Shown here in pieces: positions 1 through 8,168 of a DNA stretch of 64,000 bases (positions are counted from its first letter, which is position 1; each line of letters opens with the position of its first letter). The stretch lies in the NCBI RefSeq assembly GCF_026239655.1, contig NZ_JAPIVO010000001.1:186001-250000 (forward strand). The letters run 5' to 3'. Both the position numbers and the translations under genes were made by a program. The notes below the pieces were generated by a model. The model searched no databases. It had not been told where the DNA came from and saw only the letters and a program-made list of their open reading frames with translations. Source of the stretch: Pedobacter sp. MR2016-24. Lineage in GTDB: Bacteria > Bacteroidota > Bacteroidia > Sphingobacteriales > Sphingobacteriaceae.

Positions 1-645
1 ACCGGGGCGACTTTTAACGCGCAGATTTATGTAAATCCCGACCGGACAAAAGCGTATAATTTTGGCGGAAATCTGGGCTACCGGAAAAATGAGCTGTTTG
101 ACGGGAAAGGGTATGATGCATATTTATATCAGAATTTCCGGCTGAATGACAGGATTTCTTTCGGATCAGACCTGACTTATCAGCCCAGATATAATTACGC
201 CGGCTGGGTGGCTGCCCAGGAGAGCGAAATCCTTTTTTCGCGGTATGACCGACAAACGGTAGAGAATGCTATAGATGCAAAATACAGTTTCAGTAATAAA
301 ATGGGACTTTCTTTAAGGATCCGGCATTATTGGTCGGATCGCAGAAATAAATCGTTTTATTTATTAAACCAAAATGGCACCCTCAGTCCTTATGCAGCTA
401 CGGCACCAAAAGATACCGACAGAGATTACAATGTTTTTAATGCGGAGTTCATCTACTTATGGCAATTCGCACCAGGCAGCGAACTGAGCATTGCCTATAA
501 AAATGCAGCAGAGCTAAGTGAAAACAGCTACAGAAAGAAATACGCGCGTAATTTCGACTTTATATTGTCCGGTCCACAGAACAATAGCTTATCCATTAAA
601 GTGCTGTATTATATTGATTACCTTGATTTGAAAAAGAAGAAATAA
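1..645 (+). CDS. C-terminal part of a DUF5916 outer-membrane-associated protein (5' end outside window)
   Basis: The reading frame is open from the first base of the window to the TAA at 643-645, so only the last 214 residues are present. The visible part is full of alternating aromatic and polar residues (for example LRIRHYWSD and YNVFNAEFIYLWQFAPGSEL), the pattern of transmembrane beta-strands. The phrase YNVFNxxxxYxWxFAPGS is typical of the C-terminal barrel of DUF5916 proteins. Whole members of this family are about 750-850 residues with an N-terminal CBM9-like sugar-binding domain that would lie upstream. No enzymatic role is established. A GTG at 208 is an internal codon, not the start, because the frame continues upstream with the same barrel character. 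Confidence 0.75.
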   Translation, partial: TGATFNAQIYVNPDRTKAYNFGGNLGYRKNELFDGKGYDAYLYQNFRLNDRISFGSDLTYQPRYNYAGWVAAQESEILFSRYDRQTVENAIDAKYSFSNKMGLSLRIRHYWSDRRNKSFYLLNQNGTLSPYAATAPKDTDRDYNVFNAEFIYLWQFAPGSELSIAYKNAAELSENSYRKKYARNFDFILSGPQNNSLSIKVLYYIDYLDLKKKK

Positions 646-653
646 CACCTTTT

Positions 654-1679
654 TTACCTTGGAAAGATAAACATGAAGCCCATAGCGAGCGTTTGGCTAC
701 CCTGAATCTTAGAATCCGTATTCCTGTCGTATAAACCTACACCTGTAAGAGAAACGTTCATAAATCTATTGATTTTTGCTGTAACAGCCACATCCAGACG
801 ATGATTGATATATCCGAAGTTATTGTAGGGTACGAAAACTGCATATCTGGTTTTAAGATTCACGTTTTGAAACACATCTTTTTCAAATGCTGTTACGACC
901 TGAAAAGCGAGGTCATTTCTGAAAGTGGATCCAATAGGTACACCGTAAAAATCAGTTTTTGTAGAAGGGTTATTTGGGTCTCTTGCCTCATCCGCAGCTA
1001 AAAGACCTTCATTATCTAACACGAAAGTCTGTCTCGCTGTACCTGTACCAATCCTGGTCGAGAAATATTTGCTTGGTTTGTATTCAAAACCGACAGATTC
1101 TGTCAGGTAACCGGGCGACATAAATCTTGAAATCAAGGTTGGAACTTCACCATCTGTTCCTCCAGCATAAGAGAATCCATTGTCAAACTGCGATTCAAAT
1201 GTAACTGAACCAAAGAAATACCAGTTCTTTGATAATTGTAAGGCGGCCTTGTTATCCCAGAAAATCCGGTCATTGTTTTTTTTCTGCAGTTGATTTTTAT
1301 TCTTGATCTTTCCGTACTGCAGCACAACTTCGCTCACGTAGCTATAGCTGTCCTTATTATATTCTGCTTTATAATTTACTAATCCACCAACAGCCAGTGA
1401 GTTTACACCACCACCTTTCCAGTTATCACTAAAAGAAGCCTGGTTAATGTTAATCCCTATAGATGTTTTAGTTTTCCAGTAATTGATTTTGGTACTAACG
1501 ATTACCGGACTGATTTCAACAGGTTTAAATTCGATACTTCCTTTTATGACAGGCAACGGACTTCTTTTCAACTTAAGATCCATGTCCTTAATCTCGATAG
1601 GGATGGTATCAACCTCCTGTGCAATACTCTGTGTTGAAACTGCAAATACAATTAGTAAACAAGCATATATACCTTTCAT
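654..1679 (-). CDS. DUF3078 domain protein, probable outer-membrane beta-barrel
   Basis: A 341-residue protein with a clear N-terminal signal peptide (hydrophobic core to AQ around residue 21). After about 60 residues the sequence turns into amphipathic beta-strands with the FSDNWKGGG signature typical of DUF3078, then regular barrel strands ending in a terminal Phe-Pro-Arg. The function of DUF3078 is not known; it is a Bacteroidota-specific family. The gene lies last in a minus-strand row and is 37 nt downstream of the small HEXXH membrane protein. A -7-like TTTCTTTG lies just upstream of its ATG, so it may also have its own promoter. Its stop is 8 nt from the convergent DUF5916 gene. Confidence 0.8.
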   Translation of the reverse strand: MKGIYACLLIVFAVSTQSIAQEVDTIPIEIKDMDLKLKRSPLPVIKGSIEFKPVEISPVIVSTKINYWKTKTSIGININQASFSDNWKGGGVNSLAVGGLVNYKAEYNKDSYSYVSEVVLQYGKIKNKNQLQKKNNDRIFWDNKAALQLSKNWYFFGSVTFESQFDNGFSYAGGTDGEVPTLISRFMSPGYLTESVGFEYKPSKYFSTRIGTGTARQTFVLDNEGLLAADEARDPNNPSTKTDFYGVPIGSTFRNDLAFQVVTAFEKDVFQNVNLKTRYAVFVPYNNFGYINHRLDVAVTAKINRFMNVSLTGVGLYDRNTDSKIQGSQTLAMGFMFIFPR

Positions 1680-1716
1680 TGTTACAAAGAAAAAGAAAAA
1701 TGTTCTTATTGAAGAA

Positions 1717-2043
1717 TTAAAACAGAAAAGTTAACCATGAATAAAGCTTCCTGGTTTTCAAATAATTCAGATTATAGTCGTTCGCATACGCTTCACGCTC
1801 AAAACTGATCATAAAATAAGCTTTAGAATGATTTTTATAGCGAACCAGATTTAACAGATAATTCAATAAATACAGTACATAAAATGGAAGTATCAATAAT
1901 TCCAGTTGTTGATGGAAGTGAATCTTTTCATGATTGATAATCACGAGGTTCTTTTTCAAACCTGCATTTTTAAAAATCATAAATGGGAATAGTGCCATTG
2001 CGTTGGCAGGAAGACCGGACCAGATTACAGGCAGGTACCTCAT
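1717..2043 (-). CDS. small membrane protein with HEXXH motif
   Basis: A 108-residue protein. It has two hydrophobic parts (an N-terminal stretch around residues 10-25 and a strong segment LLILPFYVLYLLNYLL around residues 49-64). Between them lies HEKIH, a match to the zinc-metalloprotease HEXXH motif, and about 45 residues later EREAYAND could supply a third ligand, as in gluzincins. The family is not one I can name. The start ATG overlaps the stop of the upstream gene by 4 nt (ATGA), so the two are probably translationally coupled. The protein may be a minimal peptidase-like fold or a degenerate relative; catalysis is inference only. Confidence 0.6.
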   Translation of the reverse strand: MRYLPVIWSGLPANAMALFPFMIFKNAGLKKNLVIINHEKIHFHQQLELLILPFYVLYLLNYLLNLVRYKNHSKAYFMISFEREAYANDYNLNYLKTRKLYSWLTFLF

Positions 2044-2792
2044 AACTTTTCAATCTTTATTTTTGGCAGCGATTTCAGACGGAATGCATTCGGGTTCCGC
2101 TTATAAGTTGCGTAATTGTTTTTCAGGAATACGATAAAAGCATAGTCGGACGCCATGAGTACAAAATCGTAACTCGGACGGTATTGCTGCATATAATCTT
2201 CCAGTTCGTAACCTTTGATGCGTAAGACACGACCAACAAAGGCGGGGTTATATTTATAGTCAATAATCTGCTCTTTATAATCCCTTTCCAGTATGGCTTG
2301 CAAATGCCTCGCATTCCGGCCTTTTCTGCTGAGCAGATTGTAAATGGCATCAATTCCGAGCCCTACACCCGATCTGCCCAGATTAAGCAGGTCTTTAGAA
2401 CTTCCCCTGTCCGTAGCATATTTATATTCCCTCAGTGTCTGGTCGTATCGCTCTTTAGGCGTTAACGCACTACCAATGATGGCAACTTCTCTCAGCTGAA
2501 CGGCGAGCGACTTTAGCTGGAAAATCACTGTATTATTGCCCTTATATACTATCGTATCTAAACCATAGCCTTCGAGAGCGGCAAAAAGCGTATCACCTAC
2601 TGCGGCCTGTGTAGCAAATTCTCCTTTATTGTTATTGTATAGCCCCTCGTCATCATGAGAATTGTATATATATACTTTGGCTAAACGCTGCTTGGAATCC
2701 TTATCCACCACAAAACCCTTAACTGGCTTTTTTTGTGCCAGCATAGTGCCGTAGATGAAGGAAAACAGGAATAGCAGAACAGATAGTTTCAT
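2040..2792 (-). CDS. secreted protein with carboxypeptidase-regulatory-like N-terminal domain
   Basis: A 250-residue protein with a signal peptide (cleavage near AQ at residue 20). Residues 23-95 look like a CarboxypepD_reg-like/TonB-dependent-receptor beta-sandwich: PVKGFVVDKDSKQRLAKVYI, then a segment ending LREVAIIG, close to the xxEVVV that ends this domain in SusC proteins. The remainder (100-250) is helical and charged, without a motif I recognise; no barrel follows, so it is not a truncated SusC. It is probably periplasmic or on the inner face of the outer membrane. It forms a coupled pair with the downstream HEXXH protein (4-nt overlap). A TAATTTTG -7 element lies 7 nt upstream of the ATG. 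Confidence 0.7.
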   Translation of the reverse strand: MKLSVLLFLFSFIYGTMLAQKKPVKGFVVDKDSKQRLAKVYIYNSHDDEGLYNNNKGEFATQAAVGDTLFAALEGYGLDTIVYKGNNTVIFQLKSLAVQLREVAIIGSALTPKERYDQTLREYKYATDRGSSKDLLNLGRSGVGLGIDAIYNLLSRKGRNARHLQAILERDYKEQIIDYKYNPAFVGRVLRIKGYELEDYMQQYRPSYDFVLMASDYAFIVFLKNNYATYKRNPNAFRLKSLPKIKIEKL

Positions 2793-2799
2793 TGACAGG

Positions 2800-2807
2800 C
2801 AAAATTA
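2800..2807 (-). promoter_or_regulatory. candidate -7 promoter element TAATTTTG
   Basis: On the minus strand TAATTTTG matches the Bacteroidota -7 consensus TAnnTTTG and lies 7 nt before the ATG of the gene ending at 2040. A start site a few bases downstream of the element would leave almost no leader. No convincing -33 TTG was assigned. Confidence 0.4.
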
Positions 2808-2841
2808 CGCATAAGCCGCGCTAAGGGCTGTTATATTAACA

Positions 2842-3678
2842 TTATTTAACTACTATCAGCTTCTGGCCTATCTTAACACCGTTGTCCGTAAGACCATTCA
2901 GTGCTTTTAATTCATCTATAGTCATATTGTAGCGCTTCGCGATATTGTATAAAGTGTCTCCTTTCTGAACAGTATAATCAGGCGATGTCGTATTGATCAC
3001 CTGTCTGGAAGGTGGCGTTTCAACAGGAGTGAATTTTTTAGTTTCCTTAGGAATATTCGCATTGATCTCGGTAAAAACACGGTCTTCACGTTTGATCTTG
3101 TCAGGCTCCGATTCCGGCTGGTCATACTGGTGCAGCTGATATTTCTCGATGGTATTGATCAGCATATCCGGATATCTTGGGTTAGTGGCATAACCGGCCT
3201 GTTTCAGTCCCTTAGCCCAGTTTTTATAATCGTTTTTATCCAGTTCAAACAGTGCACTGTAACGCTTCCGTTTTAAGAATTCTGAGTGATCCTTATAAGA
3301 TTCTCTTGCGTCTTTATATACCCGGAAACAGTCGTTACTCTTATCGTCATCTTTGTAATATGCTTTTCCGCGCCAGTCTGACGTACATTTGATGCCAAAG
3401 TGATTATTTGCATACTTTGCCAGACTGCTGTTTCCGCTGCCTGATTCAATAATTCCCTGTGCCAGGGTGATACTTGCCGGAATACCGTAAGTATTCATCT
3501 CTTCGATAGCAACACCTTTAAAAGACTCAATATAACTTAAGGTAGTGAAGTCCTTAAAATTTGGATTGTTCTTATTTGCCGCTTTTTCAATCTGCTTGTT
3601 ATTGCGGTGGTATTGCCTGGTTTTACAGCTCGAAAAGAAGCCGATTACAAGCACAAGAGGAATTACTATTTTGTTCAT
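2842..3678 (-). CDS. glucosaminidase/LysM lipoprotein (peptidoglycan hydrolase)
   Basis: A 278-residue probable lipoprotein (signal ending FFSSCK). Residues 45-175 form a glucosaminidase (GH73-type) domain: PASITLAQGIIESGSGNSSLA with the catalytic Glu in IIESG, then NHFGIKC and YATNPRYPDMLINTI. Residues 230-278 form one LysM module (YTVQKGDTLYNIAKRYNMT), which binds peptidoglycan. It should cut the N-acetylglucosaminyl bond in the cell wall from the periplasm or outer membrane. It directly follows a paralogue: the stop of the upstream gene and this ATG share a base (TAATG), typical of translational coupling. Confidence 0.88.
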   Translation of the reverse strand: MNKIVIPLVLVIGFFSSCKTRQYHRNNKQIEKAANKNNPNFKDFTTLSYIESFKGVAIEEMNTYGIPASITLAQGIIESGSGNSSLAKYANNHFGIKCTSDWRGKAYYKDDDKSNDCFRVYKDARESYKDHSEFLKRKRYSALFELDKNDYKNWAKGLKQAGYATNPRYPDMLINTIEKYQLHQYDQPESEPDKIKREDRVFTEINANIPKETKKFTPVETPPSRQVINTTSPDYTVQKGDTLYNIAKRYNMTIDELKALNGLTDNGVKIGQKLIVVK

Positions 3679-4400
3679 TAGAATCTGATTTTCTGTCCTG
3701 GTTGCAGCGCTGATCTTTTTAATCCGTTTTTACGCATCAAGAATTTGGCCGTTGTGCCATGAGATTCTGCAAGCCTGTTTAAGTTATCTCCCCTTTTCAC
3801 CGTATAGGTTCTTCCGGAAGATGCATGTTTAACAGCGGAACGGTTTTTCTTTCTGGAAGAGTAATAATGTCTTTTTTTAACGGCAGCGACTTTTACTACC
3901 GGTGCCACATAATCTTCCGGACGGTTATCATACTGATATAATTCGTATTTATTGATAATCGCGATCACCTGAGAAGCCCAGGTTCTGCTGCTCGCATAAC
4001 CGCCGCGTGCAATGCCTCTGGCCCATCCGGCATAGTCATACTGATCATGTGAATTGAACAGTTTGCTGAATGATGAATTGTTCTCCAGTACCTCTACGAA
4101 ATTATTGTAAGAATCATCTACGTCTTCATAATCACGGTAAGAGGAATTGATTTCTGTATTGGTGTTCGACCCTTTGATGCCGAAATGATTATTAAGGTGA
4201 CGTGCTATTTTACTTTTTCCGGCTGCGGATTCATGAATAGCGACAGCTAAAATTACGCTTGCAGGTACTTCATGTGCTCTCATTAATTCCTGAGCATGAT
4301 CTGTGTGCTCTTCAACGTAATCTTGTATGGTTTGGCTCTGTGCAGTTGTGGTGCCCAGTAAAATAATGCTCAGCCAAGTCAGCAATAGGTGTTTTATCAT
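3678..4400 (-). CDS. secreted glucosaminidase/LysM protein (peptidoglycan hydrolase)
   Basis: The start at 4400 gives MIKHLLLTWLSIILLG, a good signal peptide; an upstream ATG in frame at 4433 would lie inside the preceding gene and spoil the signal. The protein is 240 residues: glucosaminidase domain with PASVILAVAIHESAAGKSKIA (catalytic Glu), NHFGIKG and ARGGYASSRTW, a basic linker (KKRHYYSSRKKNRS), then a C-terminal LysM (YTVKRGDNLNRLAESHG). It is a paralogue of the gene immediately downstream but ends its signal in AQS rather than a lipobox Cys, so one copy is soluble and the other probably lipid-anchored. It begins 4 nt after the O-methyltransferase stop. Confidence 0.88.
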   Translation of the reverse strand: MIKHLLLTWLSIILLGTTTAQSQTIQDYVEEHTDHAQELMRAHEVPASVILAVAIHESAAGKSKIARHLNNHFGIKGSNTNTEINSSYRDYEDVDDSYNNFVEVLENNSSFSKLFNSHDQYDYAGWARGIARGGYASSRTWASQVIAIINKYELYQYDNRPEDYVAPVVKVAAVKKRHYYSSRKKNRSAVKHASSGRTYTVKRGDNLNRLAESHGTTAKFLMRKNGLKRSALQPGQKIRF

Positions 4401-4404
4401 AATA

Positions 4405-5040
4405 TTATTTTTTTCTGATGATAAACAAGCCATCCCGAACAGGTAAGATTAATTTCTCTACCCGCTCATCGGCGGCAACTTTATCATTAAACGTACTGAT
4501 ATTTTTAGTGTCTTTGTCTTGCTGGTTCGACAGTACTTTTCCGCTCCATAACACATTATCTACAATGATCAACCCCCCGCTCCGTACACGGTCAAAGACC
4601 ATATCGTAATAGGTACCATTGTTTTTCTTATCCGCATCAATAAAAACGAGATCAAAGCTTTCATTTAAATCATTTACGGTTTGGGTGGCATCCCCAAGAA
4701 TATATTTTATTTTTGAATCATAAGGTGATTCCGCGAAATATCCACGTACACGATCCTCCAGTTCCACATTAATATCTAAAGTATACAGCAGGCCATTAGG
4801 TGCCAGACCTTCGGCGAGACATAGGGTAGCATATCCCGTAAAAGTGCCAATTTCAAGAATCCGTTTAGGGTTAATGAGTTTGCTGAGCATACTGAGTACC
4901 CTGCCCTGGTAGTGGCCTGAAAGCATTCTGGGCATTAAAACCTTCAGATGCGTTTCCCTGTCAATTCGCTGCAACAGCGCATTTTCCGGTTCGCAGAATT
5001 TTAACAGCAAATCTTGTAAGTCTTCTTTAATCAGGCTCAT
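4405..5040 (-). CDS. class I SAM-dependent O-methyltransferase (caffeoyl-CoA OMT-like)
   Basis: A 211-residue cytosolic protein of the O-methyltransferase_3 family. Motif I is ILEIGTFTGYATLCLAEG (around residues 62-79), followed by an acidic residue at the end of strand 2 (YTLDIN) and FDLVFIDADKKNN, the metal-binding Asp-rich loop of this family, then IIVDNVLWSGKV. These features fit Mg-dependent catechol-type methyl transfer, but bacterial members usually have unknown substrates. It sits between ruvX (8 nt upstream) and the glucosaminidase pair (4 nt downstream), so it is probably in one transcript with them. Confidence 0.88.
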   Translation of the reverse strand: MSLIKEDLQDLLLKFCEPENALLQRIDRETHLKVLMPRMLSGHYQGRVLSMLSKLINPKRILEIGTFTGYATLCLAEGLAPNGLLYTLDINVELEDRVRGYFAESPYDSKIKYILGDATQTVNDLNESFDLVFIDADKKNNGTYYDMVFDRVRSGGLIIVDNVLWSGKVLSNQQDKDTKNISTFNDKVAADERVEKLILPVRDGLFIIRKK

Positions 5041-5048
5041 GTAATGTT

Positions 5049-5465
5049 CTATAAACGGTGTTCTTCCATATAATATTGTAAAATGATTGTCGCGGCTATC
5101 GTATCTACCCGTTCTTTATCTCGCCTGTCATGTTTTTTCAGTCCGCTTTGCATGATGGTTTGATGTGCCAGTTTAGAGGTAAAACGCTCATCTACCCAGA
5201 ACTGAGGAATCTGTGGAAAGTTCTTTTTCAGGATAGTGGAAAAACCTTTCACATGCTGTGCAGAGTCGGATGGTGTACCATCCATTTGTTTTGGATCGCC
5301 AATTACAAAAGCTTCTACCTGTTCTGTCAGCAGGTATTTTTTCAGGTAATCTACAATATCCTTGGGGTGTATGGTTTCCAGTCCGGTAGCAATAATCTGC
5401 AGTGGATCTGTAACGGCAATGCCGATACGCTTGGTGCCATAATCAAATGCGATAATACGGGACAT
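5049..5465 (-). CDS. ruvX: Holliday-junction resolvase-like RNase H-fold protein RuvX/YqgF
   Basis: The start at 5465 gives MSRIIAFDYGTKRIGIAVTD, the standard N-terminus with the first catalytic Asp in FDYG. The upstream in-frame start would run into the divergent holB gene. The product is 138 residues, normal for the family. Other RNase H-fold motifs are visible: AFVIGDPKQMDGTPSD around the middle, PQFWVDERFTS (conserved Glu) and a C-terminal DTIAATIIL with Asp. YqgF proteins take part in 16S rRNA 5'-end maturation and have been proposed as Holliday resolvases. The gene is divergent from holB with only 40 nt between the two ATGs. Confidence 0.93.
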   Translation of the reverse strand: MSRIIAFDYGTKRIGIAVTDPLQIIATGLETIHPKDIVDYLKKYLLTEQVEAFVIGDPKQMDGTPSDSAQHVKGFSTILKKNFPQIPQFWVDERFTSKLAHQTIMQSGLKKHDRRDKERVDTIAATIILQYYMEEHRL

Positions 5466-5505
5466 ATGCTGCAAAGATTGTGATAAATTTACTATTTTGC
5501 ACCAA

Positions 5506-6654
5506 ATGCAGTTTAAAGACATCGTAGGACAACAAGAAATAAAGCAGCAGCTGATTCAGACAGTTGCTGAAAACAGGGTAAGTCATGCCCAGTTATTTCT
5601 GTCTGCGGAAGGTACCGGCGCATTGCTGCTGGCTATTGCTTATGCCCAGTACATCAATTGTTTAAACAGAACAGCAACAGATAGTTGTGGTACCTGTTCT
5701 TCCTGCCGGAAGTATGAAAGATATATTCATCCGGACCTGCATTTCTCTTATCCGTTTTTTGCCTCAAAAGATGTAAAGATAGCGGTGGATGTGCTCGAAG
5801 AATGGAGATCTATGCTGCTCGCCGATCCATACGTGGATCTGGATATCTGGCGTTCGCGCTTACACGCAGATAATAAACAGGCGAATATCAACATTGCGGA
5901 ATGTCACGATATCATCAAGAAGTTAAGTTATAAAGCTTTTGAAGCGGAGACGAAAGTACTGATCATGTGGCTGCCTGAATATCTTGAAAAAGAAGGTAAC
6001 TCTTTATTGAAAATTATTGAGGAGCCACCTGCGAATACGTTGTTCCTGCTGGTGGCGAATAATCAGGAACATATCCTGTCCACCTTATTATCCAGAACGC
6101 AGATTGTCAAGATTTCAAAATTGCCACACGATACTATTGAGCAGTACCTGGTTGATCATCACCATCTTTCTGAAGAGCAGGCAGCTATTTACAGCTTCCT
6201 GGCAGACGGGAACCTGATCGAGGCGAAGTCGCTCGCCGCCGATGCACACAACGATAATGCAGAGATTTTTGCAGAGTGGCTGCGCATGGGATATGGTAAC
6301 CGGGTTTCGGACCTGATTACCTTTGTAGATCAGGCTGCGGGTTGGGGAAGAGAGAATCAGAAAAACTTTTTAAAATATGGAATCAGTTTTTTACGGGAGT
6401 GCAGCCTCATTTTAAGCGGGGCGGATGAATTGGTTAAATTACCGGCCAGAACGCTGGATACTGCACAAAAACTAAGTAAACATGTACTCAATTTGAATAT
6501 GTCTTCAGCCATAATTGCAGAGCTTGAGCAGGCACATTACCATATTGAACGGAATGCAAACCCTAAAATTCTCTTTTTAGATGTATCTTTACAATTGGTT
6601 AAAATAATAAAGTTTAAAACGCTCCCGAAAGGGACTCAATATATATACAATTAG
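5506..6654 (+). CDS. holB: DNA polymerase III delta' subunit
   Basis: The start at 5506 gives MQFKDIVGQQEIKQQLIQ, the usual N-terminus; a TTG 9 nt earlier is also in frame but less likely. The 382-residue protein has the clamp-loader AAA+ layout: a degenerate Walker A (SAEGTGALLLAIAYA, no Gly-Lys-Thr), as expected for a delta' subunit that does not hydrolyse ATP; a zinc-binding cysteine cluster (CGTCSSCRKY) around residues 60-70; and SLLKIIEEPPANTLFLLVAN with SRTQIV (SRC-like). It acts in the replisome by loading the sliding clamp. It heads an operon with the ricT-like gene (2-nt gap) and gldH. A near-consensus TATTTTG lies about 7 nt upstream of the ATG. Confidence 0.92.
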   Translation: MQFKDIVGQQEIKQQLIQTVAENRVSHAQLFLSAEGTGALLLAIAYAQYINCLNRTATDSCGTCSSCRKYERYIHPDLHFSYPFFASKDVKIAVDVLEEWRSMLLADPYVDLDIWRSRLHADNKQANINIAECHDIIKKLSYKAFEAETKVLIMWLPEYLEKEGNSLLKIIEEPPANTLFLLVANNQEHILSTLLSRTQIVKISKLPHDTIEQYLVDHHHLSEEQAAIYSFLADGNLIEAKSLAADAHNDNAEIFAEWLRMGYGNRVSDLITFVDQAAGWGRENQKNFLKYGISFLRECSLILSGADELVKLPARTLDTAQKLSKHVLNLNMSSAIIAELEQAHYHIERNANPKILFLDVSLQLVKIIKFKTLPKGTQYIYN

Positions 6655-6656
6655 TT

Positions 6657-8168
6657 ATGGGATGTGGAAGTTGTTCTACAGGTGGCGGTTGCGCCCCCTC
6701 GGGTTGCAAAAGTAATGGCTCATGCCTTACCGGAGGCTGCCAGAAAATGGAAGTTTACGATTGGCTGTCTAATTTGGACATGCCTTCAAATTATACACCG
6801 TTTCAGGTGATCGAAGTTAAATTTAAAGGCGCGAGGAAAGAGTTTTATCTGAATACAGACAATATTTACCTGGAAATTGGTGAATTAATTGCTGTAGAAG
6901 GGTCTACTGGCGGATATGATATCGGGCACGTTTCTCTAACAGGAGAACTGGTACGGATGCAGATGAAGCGCAGAAAAACGCCATTAGATCAGGTTACCCG
7001 TAAAATTTACAGGAAGGCTACTGAAGCTGATGTAGAAAAATGGAAACTGGCAAAGGATTTAGAATGGGAAACCATGCATAAAGCACGTACGCTGGCATTG
7101 GATCTGCGCTTATCGATGAAAATCAGCGATGTGGATTATCAGGGTGACAAAACAAAGGCAACTTTCTTTTATACTGCTGAAGGTCGTGTAGATTTCAGGG
7201 AACTGATTAAAAAGATGGCGGAGACTTTCCGCATCAGGATTGAGATGCGTCAGATCGGGATGCGTCAGGAAGCTGGCCGTTTAGGCGGAATCGGCTCATG
7301 TGGTCGTGAGTTATGCTGCTCTACCTGGTTAACTAATTTCAAGACGGTATCTACCGCTGCCGCAAGGTACCAGAACCTTTCTTTAAATACATTGAAGTTG
7401 GCCGGACAGTGTGGAAAGTTAAAATGCTGTCTCAATTATGAGCTGGATACTTATCTGGATGCGCTGAAAGACATTCCCGACCGTATAGAGAATTTACAAA
7501 CGGAGATTGGCGTTGCCCGCCATCAGAAAACAGACATTTTTAAGAAACTGATGTGGTTTAGTTATCCTAATCAGGAAGACTGGATTCCTTTGAAAGTAGA
7601 CCGTGTAAAAGAAATCATGGCGATGAACAAAAAAGGACAGAAGCCAAGTAATCTTAAAGATGAGGCTGTAGAGCTTGAAACTACGGTTATTATTGAAAAA
7701 ACACATGATTACGAAAATGTGGTTGGTCAGGATAGTTTAACCCGTTTGGACGAGAAGCCAAGGAATAAGAATAACCGTAACAATAATAATAACAACCGGA
7801 ATAAGAATGTAAATCCGAACAGGTCTGAAAGGCCGGAGCGGGTAGCACGACCAGTGCAGCCTGCACAGAAGGCGGTACAATCTCCTCAGAAACCGGCTCA
7901 ACCGAATCAAAAGACGGCACAGCCGAATCAGAAACCTGCTGAAAACAGAAAGCCTGCCGAAAATAGAAAACCAGCAGAGCCCAGAAAACAGGGAGAGAAC
8001 AGAAGACCTGTTGAAGTAAAGAAAAATCCGGAAACGGCTCCGGCTCCAGAAGGAGCTACGGCTGTAGACGGAGAGGCACCAAAAGCTCCATCCCGTAATA
8101 ACAGGAACAGGAATAATAACCGTAGACGTAACAAACCATCGGATAAGCCAAAGAATGAAGAGAATTAG
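6657..8168 (+). CDS. ricT: PSP1-domain protein, RicT/YaaT-like
   Basis: A 503-residue protein. The first 30 residues are extremely Cys/Gly rich (six Cys in MGCGSCSTGGGCAPSGCK and the next ten). Residues 45-290 form the PSP1 region with GGYDIGHV, RIEMRQIGMRQEAGRLGGIG, then CGRELCCSTW and CGKLKCCLNYE, the conserved cysteine pairs that carry an iron-sulphur cluster in RicT. Residues 340-503 are low-complexity Asn/Arg/Lys and Pro/Gln/Lys repeats (PAENRKPAENRKPAEPRK), probably disordered and possibly RNA-binding. In Bacillus the homologue yaaT is also next to holB; there RicT works with RicA and RicF on RNase Y-dependent mRNA maturation. The end overlaps gldH by 14 nt. Symbol given by family, not proven orthology. 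Confidence 0.85.
   Translation: MGCGSCSTGGGCAPSGCKSNGSCLTGGCQKMEVYDWLSNLDMPSNYTPFQVIEVKFKGARKEFYLNTDNIYLEIGELIAVEGSTGGYDIGHVSLTGELVRMQMKRRKTPLDQVTRKIYRKATEADVEKWKLAKDLEWETMHKARTLALDLRLSMKISDVDYQGDKTKATFFYTAEGRVDFRELIKKMAETFRIRIEMRQIGMRQEAGRLGGIGSCGRELCCSTWLTNFKTVSTAAARYQNLSLNTLKLAGQCGKLKCCLNYELDTYLDALKDIPDRIENLQTEIGVARHQKTDIFKKLMWFSYPNQEDWIPLKVDRVKEIMAMNKKGQKPSNLKDEAVELETTVIIEKTHDYENVVGQDSLTRLDEKPRNKNNRNNNNNNRNKNVNPNRSERPERVARPVQPAQKAVQSPQKPAQPNQKTAQPNQKPAENRKPAENRKPAEPRKQGENRRPVEVKKNPETAPAPEGATAVDGEAPKAPSRNNRNRNNNRRRNKPSDKPKNEEN

Noticed and set aside
2040..2792. Truncated SusC gene
   Set aside because: The N-terminal domain resembles that of SusC, but the rest is helical and charged, with no plug or barrel motif, and the gene has its own promoter and coupled partner.
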